Assembly: GCA_003499525.1 (NCBI GenBank)
Contig: DNTB01000048.1
Coordinates: 1 to 6,779 of the forward strand
DNA from: Flavobacteriales bacterium
Lineage (GTDB): Bacteria; Bacteroidota; Bacteroidia; Flavobacteriales_G; Salibacteraceae
Direction: 5' to 3'
Length of the DNA: 6,779 bases
Part shown: positions 6,456 through 6,779 of the stretch, piece by piece
Layout of the letters: each line of letters opens with the position of its first letter
Numbering within the stretch: position 1 is the first letter of the stretch
Notes under the pieces: model-generated
Database searches by the model: none
Told to the model about the DNA's origin: nothing
What the model saw: the letters and a program-made list of their open reading frames with translations, nothing else
Position numbers and translations under genes: made by a program

Positions 6456-6690
6456 GCATGAATAGCACCAGTCGCTTTCTGGTTAGGTTTTTCAGTTTCA
6501 TCTCCAGTTTATATGCTTCACTTTTTGAAGGCTTTTCAGCGCTCCAGATCAAGATCCAAGGCGTGCCATGCTTGGTAGATTTTTCGCTTTGTGCGTTATG
6601 TCTTTGAATTCGTACATCAAGGTTGTTGGTAGAGCCTTTGTAGAAAGCGTTGGTACTCTTGGAATAAAGGATGTATGTGAAGTGCTCCAT
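6385..6690 (-). CDS. GIY-YIG domain nuclease
   Basis: The protein has 101 residues and is a single-domain member of the GIY-YIG endonuclease superfamily, of the small YhbQ-like type common in Bacteroidota. The first strand is YIL (6-8) for GIY and the second YKG (17-19) for YIG. Then come Arg27 and His31 in DVRIQRHN and the metal-binding Glu63 in SEAYKLEMKLKNL. All key catalytic positions appear present, so it should be an intact DNA nuclease; its biological target is unknown. The start at 6690 (MEHFTYILYS) is chosen because the upstream frame is only translated tRNA and terminator sequence. It begins six bases after the T run of the tRNA-Asp terminator, leaving almost no room for a promoter of its own. 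It converges on the truncated hsdR, whose ORF overlaps its last 71 bases. Confidence 0.85.
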   Translation of the reverse strand: MEHFTYILYSKSTNAFYKGSTNNLDVRIQRHNAQSEKSTKHGTPWILIWSAEKPSKSEAYKLEMKLKNLTRKRLVLFMLKYNEGFAGPNERKLAEQILDSD

Positions 6691-6696
6691 GGTTCG

Positions 6697-6724
6697 AAAA
6701 AAGCCTCTCATTTCTGAAAGGCTT
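6697..6724 (-). terminator. Terminator of the tRNA-Asp transcript
   Basis: On the minus strand AAGCCTTTCA (6724-6715) pairs with TGAGAGGCTT (6710-6701) over ten pairs, including one wobble, around a GAAA tetraloop. A run of six T follows (6702-6697). It is 11 bases beyond the tRNA 3' end and directly in front of the GIY-YIG start codon. Confidence 0.85.
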
Positions 6725-6735
6725 TCTGTTCTATG

Positions 6736-6779
6736 CGGTCCGGACGAGACTCGAACTCGCGACCCCATGCGTGACAGGC
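6736..6779 (-). tRNA. tRNA-Asp (GTC), 3' part
   Basis: On the minus strand the window begins inside the anticodon arm: loop CTGTCAC with anticodon GTC (6775-6773), then GCATG, a variable region, the T arm GCGAG-TTCGAGT-CTCGT, the acceptor strand CCGGACC (6743-6737) and discriminator G (6736). The sequence resembles bacterial tRNA-Asp. CCA is not encoded (CAT follows), so it must be added afterwards. The 5' half lies outside the window, so the anticodon stem and the acceptor pairing cannot be checked. Confidence 0.85.

Noticed and set aside
6691..6768. N-terminal extension MGSRVRVSSGP of the GIY-YIG protein
   Set aside because: It is a translation of the tRNA-Asp 3' half and its terminator; GIY-YIG similarity begins at MEHFTYILYS.

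Overview
The window reads as chromosomal DNA of a member of the Bacteroidota, probably Cytophagia-like. Supporting signs are an OmpA-family protein with thrombospondin type 3 repeats, a PagL-type outer-membrane protein with an HISNGG motif, weak Shine-Dalgarno signals, a -7 promoter element of the TAnnTTTG type, and a tRNA-Asp gene without an encoded CCA. The lineage call is inference from these features.

Positions 1-3508 form an envelope block. It holds the 3' end of an outer-membrane beta-barrel gene (+). Next is a convergent PagL/acyloxyacyl-hydrolase-like gene (-), separated from the first by a terminator hairpin. After a 407-base gap with no recognisable gene comes an OmpA-type protein (-) with its own strong terminator. 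The continuous OmpA frame lacks a proper start: its signal peptide start lies in another frame just upstream. One base missing in a homopolymer run would explain this, through sequencing error, slippage or phase variation.

Positions 3509-4600 carry small, poorly known genes on the plus strand: a Trp-rich two-helix membrane protein (GTG start), a 39-residue ORF, and a 127-residue DUF413/MaoP(YifE)-like protein whose ATG overlaps the stop of the 39-residue ORF (ATGA).

Positions 4601-6779 form an accessory block. A 485-residue P-loop ATPase of the AAA_14/DUF4143 type overlaps by 20 bases the start of a type I restriction hsdR gene. The hsdR gene keeps only about its first 95 residues. Its homology stops inside the first of two tandem hairpins. 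Facing it on the minus strand are a complete GIY-YIG nuclease gene, a terminator hairpin and the 3' half of tRNA-Asp(GTC). The arrangement tRNA, terminator, nuclease, paired hairpins, broken hsdR looks like a rearrangement or insertion boundary and is the most interesting part of the window. No hsdM or hsdS is visible, so no working type I system is encoded here.
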